Source: Salvelinus alpinus (taxonomy: Eukaryota; Chordata; Actinopteri; Salmoniformes; Salmonidae). Taken from it: DNA of 64,000 nt. The stretch is taken from contig NC_092115.1 of the NCBI RefSeq assembly GCF_045679555.1, positions 32,491,596-32,555,595 of the forward strand, written 5' to 3'. Position 1 is the stretch's first letter; every line of letters begins with the position of its first letter. The translations under genes and the position numbers were made by a program. Under the pieces are notes generated by a model. The model ran no database searches. It was not told the DNA's origin and saw only the letters and a program-made list of their open reading frames with translations. This document shows positions 41,365-64,000 of the stretch, in pieces.

Positions 41365-64000
<22,636 letters not shown>

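Overview
The window is vertebrate nuclear DNA and almost certainly comes from a salmonid fish. Two real genes have introns and GT-AG splice sites. The interspersed repeats are of types I know from salmonid genomes: Tc1 elements of the Sleeping Beauty lineage, a 5S rRNA-derived SINE, tRNA-derived SINEs, and L2/CR1-type LINEs. Species cannot be fixed from the sequence alone.

Layout: (1) 1-13,363 is a tandem array of a ~716-bp unit, about 18.7 copies, running off the left edge. It stops inside a dispersed repeat. (2) 13,364-17,190 is a mosaic of repeats. (3) 17,192-20,946 (+) is a broken retinoid-isomerohydrolase (RPE65-type) gene in pieces, with several stops and frameshifts. (4) 20,947-28,095 is intergenic sequence with nested Tc1 elements and a hAT-type MITE. 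(5) 28,096-29,981 (-) is an intact three-exon rnf11 gene. (6) 30,600-39,500 is dense in transposons. It includes a 4.1-kb LINE with an uninterrupted ORF carrying a 2A-like motif; this LINE is inserted in a TTAA-bounded element. (7) 41,365-64,000 (-) is the 3' half of a Cav2-type voltage-gated calcium channel alpha-1 gene, best matched to cacna1e (Cav2.3). It has 20 coding exons, 930 codons, and runs from the domain III pore to the stop. Its introns hold further LINEs, Tc1 elements, MITEs and long dinucleotide repeats.

The two intact genes are unrelated in function: rnf11 is a RING E3 ligase adaptor and cacna1e is a neuronal calcium channel. They share only location. The best leads are the LINE with a 2A-like motif behind a signal-peptide-like N-terminus; a ~170-bp inverted repeat in cacna1e whose arm is complementary to one of the gene's own 5' splice sites; an in-frame ORF joining a cacna1e exon to a LINE reverse transcriptase; the 716-bp array; and a modular TTAA-bounded repeat built of ~400-bp blocks.
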